Assembly: GCF_003966565.1 (NCBI RefSeq)
Contig: NZ_AP018718.1
Span: 1,426,001-1,490,000 of the forward strand
From: Sulfuricystis multivorans
GTDB taxonomy: Bacteria; Pseudomonadota; Gammaproteobacteria; Burkholderiales; Rhodocyclaceae
Length of the DNA: 64,000 nucleotides
Direction of reading: 5' to 3'
The position numbers and the translations under genes were made by a program. This document shows, piece after piece, positions 50,821 to 60,877 of the stretch (position 1 is the first letter of the stretch; every line of letters starts with the position of its first letter). A model generated the notes under the pieces. The model made no database searches and was not told where the DNA came from. It saw nothing but the letters and a program-made list of their open reading frames with translations.

Positions 50821-51292
50821 ACTTCTGCGGGGCGAGCCGGCTCAACAACCCGTCGGCCGCCGCCTCGACCAAATCGAGGACGATTTCGAAGCCTTCCAGT
50901 CCGCCGTAGTAGGGGTCGGGTACTTCATCGAAGCCCCTCTCCGGCGCGAATTCGAGAAACAGGCCGAGCTTGCCGTGATGCTCATCCGGGCAGATCTCAC
51001 GCAACAGCGTGAGGTTGTCGCGATCCATCGCCAGGATGCGGTCGAAGCGCACGAAATCGGACTCATTGACCTGACGCGCGCGCAAGCTCGATAGATCGTA
51101 GCCGCGTCTCTTCGCCGCTTCCTGCGCACGGCGATCGGGCGGATTGCCGACGTGATAGCCATGGGTGCCGGCCGAATCGAACTCGAAAAAGCCGTGTAAT
51201 CCGCGCCGCCTGGCCAACTCGCGCGCCACGCCCTCGGCAGTGGGCGAGCGGCAGATATTGCCCATGCAGACGAACAAGATACGTTGTCGCAT
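50819..51292 (-). CDS. Low-molecular-weight protein-tyrosine phosphatase
   Basis: 157 residues with the P-loop FVCMGNICRSPTAEG (CX5R) at the N-terminus and the general-acid Asp in FDEVPDPYYGG. Such enzymes act on tyrosine kinases of capsule/exopolysaccharide export or have housekeeping roles; the partner is not in the window. It lies 4 bp after the ybaB stop, where recR is often found. Confidence 0.94.
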   Translation of the reverse strand: MRQRILFVCMGNICRSPTAEGVARELARRRGLHGFFEFDSAGTHGYHVGNPPDRRAQEAAKRRGYDLSSLRARQVNESDFVRFDRILAMDRDNLTLLREICPDEHHGKLGLFLEFAPERGFDEVPDPYYGGLEGFEIVLDLVEAAADGLLSRLAPQK

Positions 51293-51296
51293 CGGT

Positions 51297-51623
51297 TCAA
51301 AACGGCAGTTTCATCCCGGGCGGCAGCGGCAGACCGGCGGTCAGTGCCCCCATGCGCTCCTGGACCGTCGCTTCGACGCGCCGGTTGGCATCGTTGAGCG
51401 CAGCGGCGATCAGGTCTTCGAGCATCTCCTTGTCGTCCATCACCGACGGATCGATGATGACGCGTTTCACATCATGCTTGCAGGTCATGACGATCTTCAC
51501 GGCGCCGGCGCCGGACTGGCCCTCCACTTCGAGATTGGCCAGCTCTTCTTGCGCCTTCTGCATGTTTTCCTGCATCTTCTGCGCCTGTTTCATCAGGTTG
51601 GCAATACCGCCTTTGTTCAGCAT
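51297..51623 (-). CDS. ybaB: YbaB/EbfC nucleoid-associated protein
   Basis: 108 residues: helical N-terminus [19 protein letters not shown], then the ITVTMT-like strand segment [19 protein letters not shown]. It binds DNA as a dimer. It follows dnaX by 11 bp, as in most bacteria. Confidence 0.95.
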   Translation of the reverse strand: MLNKGGIANLMKQAQKMQENMQKAQEELANLEVEGQSGAGAVKIVMTCKHDVKRVIIDPSVMDDKEMLEDLIAAALNDANRRVEATVQERMGALTAGLPLPPGMKLPF

Positions 51624-51634
51624 GTCGTGTTCCT

Positions 51635-53215
51635 CTAGAGGGGTTTGATGGTGGATTCGTCGATGCTCGCGTCGAACAGGTCGCAGACCTCGCGCACGAA
51701 GGGATCATTCTCGATCGCGGCGATCGCCTGATCCTGCCGCTCGCGCTTGAGCTGGTCGGCTCGTGCTTTCGGTGTAGCACCATTCGGTGCGCCAAGCTGG
51801 ATTTCGAGCCGCAAGGGCTCCCCGAAATGTTTCGCCAGCTCGGCGCGCAGCTTGTCCTGATGCATTTGCAGGAAGCGGTGGGCCGGATCGAGGCGTAGCA
51901 CGATCTTCTGGCCGTCACAATCGACCAGCTCGCAATGCTGGGCGAGCTGGCGCGCCATGCCGGTGAGCGTATTGCCCTCGACCAGCGTATGCCAGTCATC
52001 TGGCGCTGCCGCAACCGGCCCGGCCGAGGAGGAAAGCGACGGCGCTTCGGGAGCTACGGCGGGTGCCACTGCGGCCGCGGTGGCCGTCTGGGTCATTGGA
52101 GCAACCGCCGTGCGCGCAGGCTTTTCGTCACCACCGCCTGGCCGGAAGGCATGCAGCCGCAGCAGGGTCATCGTGAAGCCGGCCGCCTCGTCGGGGGCCA
52201 GCGCCAGTTCGTCGCGCCCGTGGGTGACGATCTGGTAACAGAGCTGGAGGAATTCGGCATCGAGACGTTCGGCATACGGCGTCAGCCGCGCACGCTCGGT
52301 ATCGTCGAGGATCGCCTCGGGTGCGAACTGCAGGAGCGCGATGCGATGAAACAAGGTCGCCAGCTCCTGCAACGCCGCTTCGAAATTCAGGCTGCGCTCT
52401 TCCATCGTCCTGGCCACCGCCAGCATCGCCTGGATGTCGCCGGCTGCGAGTCCGTCGAGCAATGCGAACAGGTAATCGTCAGCGACGGTGCCGAGCATCG
52501 CCCGCACGCCCTCCTCCTCGACGCGTCCGGCGCCGTGGGCGATCGCCTGGTCGAGCAGCGAGAGCGCATCGCGCATCGAACCGGCGGCGGCTTTGGCCAG
52601 ATGTCTGAGTGCTGGCGCCTCGAAATGGATGCCTTCGGCCGTCAGCACCCGCGCCAGATGATCGACGATCGCGGCCTGCGGCATCTGCTTGAGGTTGAAT
52701 TGCAGACACCGGCTCAATACCGTGACGGGAATCTTTTGCGGATCGGTGGTGGCGAGGATGAACTTGACGTGCTCCGGCGGCTCTTCGAGGGTCTTGAGCA
52801 TCGCGTTGAAGGCATGGCCCGAGAGCTGGTGCACTTCGTCGATCATATAGACCTTGTAGCGGCCGGCATTCGGCGCATAGGCGGCCTTCTCCAAGAGCGC
52901 CGCCATGTCCTCGACGCCGCGGTTCGAGGCGGCATCCATTTCGACGTAGTCGATGAAGCGCCCGGCATCGATCTCGCGACAGGGCGTGCATTCGCCGCAG
53001 GGCGTGGCAGTGACGCCTTTCTCGCAGTTGAGCGCCTTGGCCATGATGCGCGCGATCGTCGTCTTGCCGACGCCGCGCGTGCCGGTGAAGAGATAGGCGT
53101 GATGAAGCCGCTGCTGTTCGAGCGCGTGCCTGAGCGAGCGCACGACGTGCTCTTGGCCAACCAGCGTGTCGAAGGATTTCGGGCGCCACTTGCGGGCAAG
53201 AACCTGGTAGCTCAT
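51635..53215 (-). CDS. dnaX: DNA polymerase III subunits gamma/tau
   Basis: 526 residues. AAA+ clamp-loader motor: Walker [18 protein letters not shown], zinc Cys set around CGECTPC, Walker [10 protein letters not shown], sensor [10 protein letters not shown]. The C-terminal tau part binds DnaB and the alpha subunit. No A6-type slippery sequence for a gamma product was seen. Start [16 protein letters not shown] is canonical. Confidence 0.97.
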   Translation of the reverse strand: MSYQVLARKWRPKSFDTLVGQEHVVRSLRHALEQQRLHHAYLFTGTRGVGKTTIARIMAKALNCEKGVTATPCGECTPCREIDAGRFIDYVEMDAASNRGVEDMAALLEKAAYAPNAGRYKVYMIDEVHQLSGHAFNAMLKTLEEPPEHVKFILATTDPQKIPVTVLSRCLQFNLKQMPQAAIVDHLARVLTAEGIHFEAPALRHLAKAAAGSMRDALSLLDQAIAHGAGRVEEEGVRAMLGTVADDYLFALLDGLAAGDIQAMLAVARTMEERSLNFEAALQELATLFHRIALLQFAPEAILDDTERARLTPYAERLDAEFLQLCYQIVTHGRDELALAPDEAAGFTMTLLRLHAFRPGGGDEKPARTAVAPMTQTATAAAVAPAVAPEAPSLSSSAGPVAAAPDDWHTLVEGNTLTGMARQLAQHCELVDCDGQKIVLRLDPAHRFLQMHQDKLRAELAKHFGEPLRLEIQLGAPNGATPKARADQLKRERQDQAIAAIENDPFVREVCDLFDASIDESTIKPL

Positions 53216-53235
53216 GCCCGCGATTCTACCTGCGG

Positions 53236-53748
53236 TCAGCCCTGCGGGGGCGCCATGCGGCCGTGACGTCCGCCCATCGGCCCTTTGCCCATCCGCGCGG
53301 CCTCACGGTCCGCGATCGCCTTCTGTTCAGGGGTGAGCGCCTCATAGAGGCGGTTGAAGCTCTGATGCACCTCCTTCATCGCGGCCAGTCTTTCTTCCAT
53401 CAGGGCCTCGCGCTTGGCCATGCGTTCCGGCGCGGTGAGCTTGGTGTCAGCAACCAGCGCGCGCATCTCGTTGATGCCCTTGCCCGCCTCGGCCTGCACT
53501 TTCTCGGCAAAGGCGTTCCACAACGCTTCCTGCTCGGGGGTGATCTTGAGGTGGTATTTCTGGTAGTCGAGACGTTCCTTGACGCGCGCGGCGGGATCGA
53601 AGCGCATCGCGGCCGGGCGACCCATCTTGCCCATCGGCCCCATGCCATCCTCTCCGGACATCATGCCCAGGCCGGGCTGGGCGAAGGCGGCCGTGCCGAG
53701 GCCGGCGGCGAGAACGAGACCGAGGAAATATTGCTGTGTGCGTTTCAT
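53236..53748 (-). CDS. LTXXQ-motif (Spy/CpxP-like) periplasmic protein
   Basis: 170 residues: signal peptide (YFLGLVLAAGLGTAAFA-Q), Met/Gly-rich segment, then two LTPEQ-type motifs (KITPEQEALW and ALTPEQKAIAD). The family includes Spy and CpxP, chaperones or regulators of envelope stress, and metal-response proteins; the His/Met-rich ends suggest metal contact (inference). AAGGAGAG lies before the ATG. It is immediately upstream of dnaX. Confidence 0.85.
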   Translation of the reverse strand: MKRTQQYFLGLVLAAGLGTAAFAQPGLGMMSGEDGMGPMGKMGRPAAMRFDPAARVKERLDYQKYHLKITPEQEALWNAFAEKVQAEAGKGINEMRALVADTKLTAPERMAKREALMEERLAAMKEVHQSFNRLYEALTPEQKAIADREAARMGKGPMGGRHGRMAPPQG

Positions 53749-53843
53749 ATGACTCTCCTTGTGAATGAAGTTTGCGAGGAGAGATTGAGCGCCCCAAAGG
53801 TAAGCAGACTATGAGCGCTTTGTAACGAAACGTGAGGAAAGGT

Positions 53844-53939
<96 letters not shown>

Positions 53940-53949
53940 ACGACGCAGT

Positions 53950-54816
53950 TTAGCAGCTTTCGCGTTCCAGCCAATCACGCACGATGGCCACTTGCGCATC
54001 GTCCAGGAACATCGGCGCGTGGCCGACGTCCGGAATCTCGACACTTTCCGCCTTCGGGCCGCGGCTGCGCATCGCCGCCACCGTTTCCCGCGCGAGCAGA
54101 TCGGACTGCGCACCGCGGATCACCAGCGTCGGGCAGCGGATCGCGTCATACAGCGGCCACAGGTCGATGTCCTGCCCATCGCGCGCGGCTTGCGCGTAGG
54201 GCACGGCGATGCCCGGGTCGTAACGCAGCTGGAAACGGCCGTTCGGGGCGGCCTCGATGACGTGCTGGGTCAGATGTCGCCATTGCGCATCGGTGAGCTG
54301 GCCAAACGGCGCGGCGATCGTGCGGATGTAGGCCTCGGCTTCCTGCGGCGAAGCGAAATCCGGCGGCGTGGCGAGATATTCGCCGATGCGCTGCAAGGCG
54401 GCGGCGGGGATCAGCGGCCCGACGTCGTTGAGGATCAGGCGGGCGATCGGCGTGCCGGGTTGCGCCGCCAGCGCCATGCCGATGATGCCACCCATCGAGG
54501 TGCCGAGCCAATCGACCCGCTCGACATCGAGCCGGGCGATCAGCGCGACCATGTCCTGGGCATATTGGGGAATCGTGTAGTGGTGCGGATCGCGCAGCCA
54601 GTCGCTGCCGCCGCGCCCGACCACGTCGGGGCAGACGACGCGATAGCGGTCGGCGAGCCGCTCGGCGAGGAAATCGAAATCACGCCCGCAGCGCGTCAGG
54701 CCATGCACGCAGATGAGCACGCGCGGATTGGCCGCATCTCCCCATTCGACATAGGCCATCTTGTGGAACCCGGCGGGGCTCAAGCATTGGACGAATTTCT
54801 GGCGCATCACGGTCAT
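53950..54816 (-). CDS. Alpha/beta-fold hydrolase
   Basis: 288 residues with the canonical fold: oxyanion-loop HGLTRCGRDF, nucleophile elbow GTSMGGIIGMAL (Ser), Asp in LVIRGAQSDLL and His in DVGHAPMFL. Substrate unknown. The ATG overlaps the comEC stop (ATGA), suggesting co-translation, though no link to DNA uptake is known. Confidence 0.85.
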   Translation of the reverse strand: MTVMRQKFVQCLSPAGFHKMAYVEWGDAANPRVLICVHGLTRCGRDFDFLAERLADRYRVVCPDVVGRGGSDWLRDPHHYTIPQYAQDMVALIARLDVERVDWLGTSMGGIIGMALAAQPGTPIARLILNDVGPLIPAAALQRIGEYLATPPDFASPQEAEAYIRTIAAPFGQLTDAQWRHLTQHVIEAAPNGRFQLRYDPGIAVPYAQAARDGQDIDLWPLYDAIRCPTLVIRGAQSDLLARETVAAMRSRGPKAESVEIPDVGHAPMFLDDAQVAIVRDWLERESC

Positions 54817-57098
54817 TCCCTGGCAGTGAAAGCCGTATTGTGCCAGTAGCGACGGCTGGCTTCGCGCTCGTTCGCGTATGCCGTCCCGCCAGCGCCGATT
54901 TGGAAAGTGACGGCGCCATCGCGGTCGGTGCGATGGATGTTGGCATCGGCATAGCGCGCCAGCACGGACGGGTAGGGATGGCCGAAGCGGTTGCGGTAGC
55001 CGACCGGAAAGATGACGTCCCGCGCCGCCACCGCCGCGACGAACGCCGGCGACGACGTCTTCTTGCCGCCATGATGGGGCGCGACGAGGATGTCGGCGTG
55101 TGCCGCATCGCGATGGCGGGCGAGGAACTCGGCCTCCGCCCGGCCTTCGAGATCGCCGGGGATCAACGCGCTGCCGTGCGGCGATTCGATCTTCAGCGCA
55201 CAGGAGAGCGCATTGCTGGGCCGCGGGCCATCATAGTCCGCGGCCTGCGGGTGCAACACGCGAAAGCGTATCCCATCCCATTCCCAGCCCTGACCATCGA
55301 CACAGCGCCGTTCGACGGTTGCCACCGGCAGCGCCGCGAGCAGCGAATCGGCGCCGCCGGCATGATCGCGGTCGGCATGGCTGACGATCAGACGATCGAG
55401 CCTGGCTACTCCGATCGCGCGCAGATAGGGCACGACGATGCGGCTACCGGCATCGCTTTGGGCATTGAAGGCAGGCCCTACATCGAACAGCAGATCGTGC
55501 GTGGCGGTCTGCACATGCACCGCCTGTCCCTGGCCGACATCGAGCACCCTGAGCATGAATTCGCCCGGCGCCGGTCGTTCCGGCCGCAAGGCGAACAACG
55601 GCAGGAACAGCACAGCGCCTGCCCAGCGCGCCGGAAAGCCGCGCGGCAGCAGCAGCCAGACGGCGCCCACGACGGCGACCGGCACCGCCCAGGCCGGCGG
55701 CGCATGCTGCTGCCAGAGCGCGCCCGGCAATCCGGCGAGCCACTGGAGAAAATCCATCAACGGCACGAGCAGCAGATGGGCCAGTTGCAGCGCCCAGTCG
55801 AAGCCTGGCAGGCTGCCGAGCAAGGCGAGCGGCGTGACGGCAAGGCTGACGAGCGGGATCGCCAACGCATTGGCGAACGGCGAAACCAGCGAAAACTGTT
55901 GAAACAGCGCCAACAGCAGCGGAATGAGGCCCAGCGTGATCGCCCATTGTGCGCGCAACCATTCGATCAGCCAATGCCGTTGGCCGAGCCGGCCGGCGCT
56001 GATGAAGAACAGCAGCGCCACCGCGCCGAAGGATAGCCAGAAGCCGGCAGAGAGCACCGCCCAGGGATCGAGCAGCAGCACCAGCAACAACGCGGCGCCG
56101 AGCACCGTCTGCGCCGCGAGGTTGCGCCCGGAGAGCAACGCGGCGACGACGACGCCGAGCATGTAGAGCGTGCGCTGCGCCGGCACTGCGAAACCGGCGA
56201 GCAACGCATAGGCAAGCGCGCCGAGGAAGGCCGCCAGCGCCGCGGCCTTTTGTGCCGGCCAAACCAGCGGCAGCCGTGGCTGGCGCCGCCACAGCATCGA
56301 GACGAGCCACGCCACGAGGCCGCCGACCATCGTCACATGCAGGCCGGAGATCGACATCAGGTGCGTGATGCCGGTCGCCGCGAACAGCCGCCACAGCTGC
56401 GGCGCGATCGACTGCTGGTCGCCGATCGCCAGCGCCGTCAGCACGCCCGCGTAAGGCGCTTCCGGCAAGGCGCGCTGGATGCGCGCGCGCACCGCTTCAC
56501 GCAGCCGCTCGATGGTCCAGCCGGCCGGCGCAAGCCGCTGGTTGGTGTCCGATTTGCGCACATAGCCGGTGGCGCGAATGCCGCGTTCGAACAGCCAGCC
56601 TTCGTAATCCAAACCGTGGGGATTCAGATTGCCATGCGGGCGTTTCAACCGCACCACGAGCCGCCAGCGCTCGCCGGCATGCGGCAAACTGAGCGCACCG
56701 CCGGCCTCCTCATCCTCCTCCTCCTGGCGCTCATCGAGATGCCCATACCAGGAAAGCAGGAGCTTCGAGGGCACCGGCGCATTCGCCGCCTGCGCTGCGA
56801 AGACGAAGCGCACGCCGCGCTCGAAGCCTTGCGGCAATCCGGCCACGATGCCCGTGATCTCGATGTCACGCCCTTCCCATTGCGTCGGCAGTTCATCATT
56901 CATGCGCCAGTGGGCAAATGCGCCGGCCCAAGTGATGCCGAGTAGCACAGCGCCGAATACCGTCAAGCCCGGCCTGCGCGACACCAGCAGCGCCGCGCCG
57001 CCCAGCCCGAGCGCGGCGAGCAAACTCGGCGCTGGCAGGACGGCACACTGCTGCAGCAGCCACACGCCCAGCGCGAAGGCCAGCACCCGCCAAGGCAT
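54813..57098 (-). CDS. comEC: ComEC/Rec2 DNA-uptake channel protein
   Basis: 761 residues: N-terminal hydrophobic and OB-like (DUF4131) part, a multi-helix Competence domain (ATGITHLMSISGLHVTMVGG), and a C-terminal metallo-beta-lactamase-like domain with SHADRDHAGGADS and VAPHHGG. It passes single-stranded DNA through the inner membrane in transformation. MPWRVLAFALGVW was taken as start; upstream in-frame codons would run through the divergent DUF2062 gene. Residues QIGAGGTAYANE are encoded by an imperfect copy of the dispersed repeat (54878-54901). Confidence 0.93.
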   Translation of the reverse strand: MPWRVLAFALGVWLLQQCAVLPAPSLLAALGLGGAALLVSRRPGLTVFGAVLLGITWAGAFAHWRMNDELPTQWEGRDIEITGIVAGLPQGFERGVRFVFAAQAANAPVPSKLLLSWYGHLDERQEEEDEEAGGALSLPHAGERWRLVVRLKRPHGNLNPHGLDYEGWLFERGIRATGYVRKSDTNQRLAPAGWTIERLREAVRARIQRALPEAPYAGVLTALAIGDQQSIAPQLWRLFAATGITHLMSISGLHVTMVGGLVAWLVSMLWRRQPRLPLVWPAQKAAALAAFLGALAYALLAGFAVPAQRTLYMLGVVVAALLSGRNLAAQTVLGAALLLVLLLDPWAVLSAGFWLSFGAVALLFFISAGRLGQRHWLIEWLRAQWAITLGLIPLLLALFQQFSLVSPFANALAIPLVSLAVTPLALLGSLPGFDWALQLAHLLLVPLMDFLQWLAGLPGALWQQHAPPAWAVPVAVVGAVWLLLPRGFPARWAGAVLFLPLFALRPERPAPGEFMLRVLDVGQGQAVHVQTATHDLLFDVGPAFNAQSDAGSRIVVPYLRAIGVARLDRLIVSHADRDHAGGADSLLAALPVATVERRCVDGQGWEWDGIRFRVLHPQAADYDGPRPSNALSCALKIESPHGSALIPGDLEGRAEAEFLARHRDAAHADILVAPHHGGKKTSSPAFVAAVAARDVIFPVGYRNRFGHPYPSVLARYADANIHRTDRDGAVTFQIGAGGTAYANEREASRRYWHNTAFTARE

Positions 57099-57110
57099 TA
57101 GAATGACTCC

Positions 57111-57683
57111 ATGAAGCACTGGCTGCGCAAGCACATGCCGGATGCCGCGGCGGTGAAGGAAAACCGCTGGCTGTACCCGTTCCGCAATACGCTGCTGCAC
57201 CCGCGGTTATGGCACTTAAACCGCCATTCCGCCGCCGGCGCGGTCGCCGCTGGGCTGTTCTGCGGCCTGATTCCCGGGCCGTTCCAGATGCTCGGCGCGG
57301 CTGTCTGCGCCGTGATCTTTCGCATCAACCTGCCGCTGGCACTCCTGACCACGCTCTACACCAATCCGCTCACGATCGTGCCGCTCTACATCGTCGCCTT
57401 CGCGCTCGGCGAGGAAATGTTCTCGCTGCTGGGCCATCCGCGACGTGCGTTCGTCGCCCCGCCGGACTTCGGCGACCCGGGCAGCGAGACGCTGATCAGC
57501 TGGGTCGGCGCGCTGATCGACTGGATGATCCAGCTCGGTGCGCCGCTGGCGGTCGGCCTCGTCCTGCTCGCCACGCTGCTCGCGCTCATTGGCTATTTCG
57601 GCGTGCGCATCGGTTGGCGCATCTGGCTAGTGCGCGCCTGGCGCCGGCGAAGAAAGCGGCGCAAGGCGTCCATCGCGCAGTAA
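57111..57683 (+). CDS. DUF2062 membrane protein
   Basis: 190 residues with several hydrophobic segments ([57 protein letters not shown]) and a very basic C-terminus. The YTNPLT motif is a hallmark of DUF2062. Function unknown. It diverges from comEC with only 12 bp between start codons. Its 3' end overlaps lolD by 57 bp. Confidence 0.88.
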   Translation: MKHWLRKHMPDAAAVKENRWLYPFRNTLLHPRLWHLNRHSAAGAVAAGLFCGLIPGPFQMLGAAVCAVIFRINLPLALLTTLYTNPLTIVPLYIVAFALGEEMFSLLGHPRRAFVAPPDFGDPGSETLISWVGALIDWMIQLGAPLAVGLVLLATLLALIGYFGVRIGWRIWLVRAWRRRRKRRKASIAQ

Positions 57684-58331
57684 CAACTGGCGCTGGCAGG
57701 CTGAGGCCAGCGTCATATCGTGCGTGACGATGACGAGGCTGGTGCCATGCGCGGCATTCAGGCGCAACATCAACGCGAACACCTCGTCGGCGGTATGGCG
57801 ATCGAGATTGCCGGTCGGCTCGTCGGCCAGCACGCAAGCCGGCTGCGTCACCAGCGCGCGCGCGAGCGCCGCGCGCTGACGCTCGCCGCCGGAAAGCTCG
57901 CCCGGCCGATGCGTAAGCCTGGCCCCCAGCCCCACCTCGGCGAGGATCCCGGCTGCCTGCCGCTCGGCTTGCGTCTTCGCCATGCGCCGGATCAGCAAGG
58001 GCATCGCGACGTTCTCCAGCGCGGTGAATTCCGCCAGCAGATGGTGGAACTGATAGACGAAGCCGAGTGATTCGTTTCTCAGCCGGCCCCGTTCGGACTC
58101 CGCTACCGTGGCGAGATCGCGGCCCATCAGATGCACGGAACCGGAGGTCGGTGTGTCGAGCCCGCCCAACAGATGCAGCAGCGTGCTCTTGCCCGAGCCG
58201 GAAGCGCCCACGATCGCCACCGTCTCGCCGCGCTCGACGGCGAGCTCCACGCCCGTCAGCACGCGTACCTCCTCCGCGCCTTGGCGGAACACCTTGGTCA
58301 AGCCTGCGCAGGAGAGCACCGCCTCACTCAT
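57627..58331 (-). CDS. lolD: Lipoprotein-releasing ABC transporter ATPase LolD
   Basis: 234 residues: Walker [14 protein letters not shown], signature [16 protein letters not shown], Walker [12 protein letters not shown]. With LolC/E it extracts outer-membrane lipoproteins from the inner membrane. It overlaps the lolC stop by 8 bp (start 58331, stop of lolC at 58324). Confidence 0.95.
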   Translation of the reverse strand: MSEAVLSCAGLTKVFRQGAEEVRVLTGVELAVERGETVAIVGASGSGKSTLLHLLGGLDTPTSGSVHLMGRDLATVAESERGRLRNESLGFVYQFHHLLAEFTALENVAMPLLIRRMAKTQAERQAAGILAEVGLGARLTHRPGELSGGERQRAALARALVTQPACVLADEPTGNLDRHTADEVFALMLRLNAAHGTSLVIVTHDMTLASACQRQLLLRDGRLAPLSSPAPGAH

Positions 58332-59574
58332 AGCGCAGCGCCTCGGCAGGGTTGACGCGCGCAGCGCGCCAGCTCGGATAGAGGGTGGCCAGCACGGTGA
58401 GAGCGAACGACGTGGCGCTGATGATGCCGACATCCGACCAATGCAGATCGGAGGGCAGATCGGAGATGTAATAGACATCCTTGGCGAGGAACTGGATACC
58501 CAGCAGCCGCTCGAGGAAGGGCACGACGGTTTCGACATTGAGCGCGAGCGCGACCCCGCCGGCCACCCCCAACAGCAGGCCGATCGCGCCGATCAAGGTG
58601 CCCTGGATGACGAAGATCGCCATGACGCTGCCGGGGCTGGCGCCCAGCGTGCGCAAAATCGCGATGTCGGCACGCTTGTCCTGCACGGTCATCACCAAAG
58701 TGGAGACGATGTTGAAGGCCGCCACCGCGACGATCAACAGCAGGATCAGGAACATCATGTTCTTCTCGATCTGCACCGCGCGGAAGAAATTGGCGTGGCT
58801 TTTCGTCCAGTCGACGAGCCGCAAGCCCGGCGGCAGGCTCTCCGCCAGCTCGCGCACCACCTGCGGCGCCGCGAACAAGTCATCGAGCTTCAGACGCACG
58901 CCGGAGACGGCATCATTCATCTGGTAGAGCTTCTGCGCATCTTCGAGATGCAGCAGGGCAAGACCGCTATCGTATTCGAACATGCCAACCTCGAAGATGC
59001 CGACGACGGTGAATTGCTTCATGCGCGGCAGCACCGCAGCGGGCGTCACCATGCCCTGTGGCGCGATCAGCGTCACCTTGTCGCCGGGATAGGCGCGCAG
59101 CGCATAGGCGATCTCGCTGCCGAGCACGATGCCGAATTCGCCCGGTTGCAGAGCCTCCAGCCGGCCGGCCTTCATGTGGCGCGCAAAATCGGCCACCTTC
59201 TCCTCTTCGCCCGGCAAAATGCCGCGTACCACCACCCCTTTCACCTGCCCGGCGAGCGACAGCATCGCCTGCTGCTGGACATAAGGCGCGGCGGCGAGGA
59301 CACGACGATGCCCGCCGACCTTCTCGACGATGGCTGGCCAGCCAGCAAGCTCTCCCTCGTCGCCCATCACCTGCACGTGTGAAGCGACGCCGAGGATGCG
59401 CGTTCTGAGCTCCTTCTGGAAGCCATTCATCACCGACAGCACGACGATCAGCGCCGCCACGCCCAAGCCGAGGCCGAGCATGGAAATCAGCGAGATGAAG
59501 GAGATGAAGCGGTTGCCGCCGCCCGGCTTTCTTGCCGCCGTATAGCGCAGCCCGATGAGGGTTTCGAAGGTCAT
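58324..59574 (-). CDS. lolC: Lipoprotein-releasing ABC transporter permease LolC/LolE
   Basis: 416 residues: four membrane helices (about 22-48, 270-295, 315-340, 380-400) around a large periplasmic MacB-like domain. N-terminal [20 protein letters not shown] and C-terminal [18 protein letters not shown] are typical. As only one permease is present here, it may act as a homodimer (LolF type), which is inferred. Confidence 0.94.
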   Translation of the reverse strand: MTFETLIGLRYTAARKPGGGNRFISFISLISMLGLGLGVAALIVVLSVMNGFQKELRTRILGVASHVQVMGDEGELAGWPAIVEKVGGHRRVLAAAPYVQQQAMLSLAGQVKGVVVRGILPGEEEKVADFARHMKAGRLEALQPGEFGIVLGSEIAYALRAYPGDKVTLIAPQGMVTPAAVLPRMKQFTVVGIFEVGMFEYDSGLALLHLEDAQKLYQMNDAVSGVRLKLDDLFAAPQVVRELAESLPPGLRLVDWTKSHANFFRAVQIEKNMMFLILLLIVAVAAFNIVSTLVMTVQDKRADIAILRTLGASPGSVMAIFVIQGTLIGAIGLLLGVAGGVALALNVETVVPFLERLLGIQFLAKDVYYISDLPSDLHWSDVGIISATSFALTVLATLYPSWRAARVNPAEALRYE

Positions 59575-59704
59575 TAGCGTGAAATATGATCAGCCATGCC
59601 CTCGACGTTCGCCACTCGACCGGCAATCAACGATCGCGGCGATAGCCGCGCACAAAGTCTCCCCGCCGTAGGGGTAGGCCTTGTGCCTACACGTCGTCTC
59701 GCCC

Positions 59705-59800
59705 ATAGGGCGGGCACAAGACCCACACATAGGGCGGGCACAAAACCCACACATAGGGCGGGCACAAAACCCACACATAGGGCGGGCACAAGACCCGCCC
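59705..59800. repeat. Tandem array, four 24-bp units
   Basis: ATAGGGCGGGCACAARACCC followed by ACAC is repeated at 59705, 59729, 59753 and 59777; the last unit ends in GCCC. The surrounding gap 59575-59884 also has related single sequences (GTAGGGGTAGGCC...). An antisense frame of repeated CVGFVPAL is an artefact of the repeat. No gene was found in the gap. Confidence 0.9.
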
Positions 59801-59884
59801 CTACAGGGCGTGGGTGGGTGTTTATTTTTGCGCAAGGGTATTTCATCCTCTGCGGGTGGGTGTTGCGATCATGCGCGTTAGAGC

Positions 59885-59900
59885 GGCATGTTAACATGCC
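59885..59900. promoter_or_regulatory. Perfect 16-bp palindrome before the phosphomutase-like gene
   Basis: GGCATGTTAACATGCC is a perfect palindrome ending 2 bp before the chosen ATG. It could be an operator or occlude the ribosome site. It contains an in-frame ATG at 59888, so a start there is also possible. Confidence 0.45.
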
Positions 59901-59902
59901 TC

Positions 59903-60877
59903 ATGCACCTGACTTTGCTGGTCTTTGGCCTACTGCTGCCGGAGGCGATCCTCGAACCTACCGTTTACGATCTGCATGCGCCGGCGCTGTCGAAATTGCT
60001 CGGCCGCGGCAGGAGGCGCACATTGCCGGACGATGCCCTGGCACACCTGTTCGGCCTCGATTCTCTGCCTGCTGCCGCATTGCGCAGACTCGGCGCCGGC
60101 AAAGCGGCACCCGACGAATGGCTCTGCCTCGATCCGGTGCGCTGGCAGGTCGGCGCGCGCGGCGTAACCCTCGACGATCCGGCGCGGCTGGCGCTGAACG
60201 AGGAGGAAAGCGCGGCGCTGCTCGAAGCCGTCCAGCCGCTCTTTGCCGACTGGGGGGAGCTTTCCGCCTCTGCGCCCGGCCATTGGGAACTGCATTTGAC
60301 TCGGCCGCTTTCGCTGCAGACGGTGCCGCTGCCCGCCGCGATCCATCAGCCGATCGACCCGGACCTGCCCGGCGGCAACGATGGCCTGACCTGGCGGCGG
60401 CGCATCGCCGAGGCGCAGACGATCCTCTTCGCCCATCCGGTCAACCGTCGGCGCGAGGAGGCCAACCTGCCGACGGCCAACAGCCTGTGGCCATGGGGAC
60501 AAGGCCGGCTGCCGGAATCGCCGCCCACCGGCTTCTCGGCCGTCTGCAGCGACGATCCCGTGGTCATTGGCCTCTGTCGGCATGCGGGCATCGCCCGTCG
60601 GCAGGTGCCCGAACGCTTCGATCCGGGCGAAGGAAACATACTCGTCACGCTCGATAGCCTTGCTCATCCGGCGCGCAGCCTCGATGCCCTGCGCTGGCGC
60701 GAGGCGCTTACGAGGCTCGAACGCGACTGGCTGGCGCCCGCCCTCGAGTACTGTGCGGAGCTGATCGTGATCGGCACCCGTCTTACGCAGGCGCCGGCAG
60801 CGGTAGCCTATGAATGGCGGCGGCGCGACCACTGGCGCTTGTGGCGCAGCTTGCCCGCCTTGACGGAGCTGAAATGA
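59903..60877 (+). CDS. Phosphoglycerate-mutase-like protein upstream of recJ
   Basis: 324 residues: MHLTLLVFGLLLPEA at the start, then ALSKLLGRGRRRTL, PDEWLCLDPVRWQVGARGV and NILVTLDSLAHPARSLDA. This family is often annotated as a cofactor-independent phosphoglycerate mutase relative, but the metal-binding Asp/His set of true mutases is not clearly complete, so activity is doubtful. The stop overlaps the recJ ATG (ATGA), a conserved pairing in betaproteobacteria. Confidence 0.65.
   Translation: MHLTLLVFGLLLPEAILEPTVYDLHAPALSKLLGRGRRRTLPDDALAHLFGLDSLPAAALRRLGAGKAAPDEWLCLDPVRWQVGARGVTLDDPARLALNEEESAALLEAVQPLFADWGELSASAPGHWELHLTRPLSLQTVPLPAAIHQPIDPDLPGGNDGLTWRRRIAEAQTILFAHPVNRRREEANLPTANSLWPWGQGRLPESPPTGFSAVCSDDPVVIGLCRHAGIARRQVPERFDPGEGNILVTLDSLAHPARSLDALRWREALTRLERDWLAPALEYCAELIVIGTRLTQAPAAVAYEWRRRDHWRLWRSLPALTELK

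Noticed and set aside
51635-53215. Programmed frameshift in dnaX for a gamma subunit
   Set aside because: No A6-G or similar slippery heptamer was found in the gene.
59705-59800. Possible CRISPR array
   Set aside because: The units are directly adjacent with no unique spacers and there are no cas genes.
59574-59897. Minus-strand frame of 107 codons with repeated CVGFVPAL
   Set aside because: It is created by the 24-bp tandem array; the repeat period is a multiple of three, so the frame stays open without being a gene. No RBS or conserved domain.
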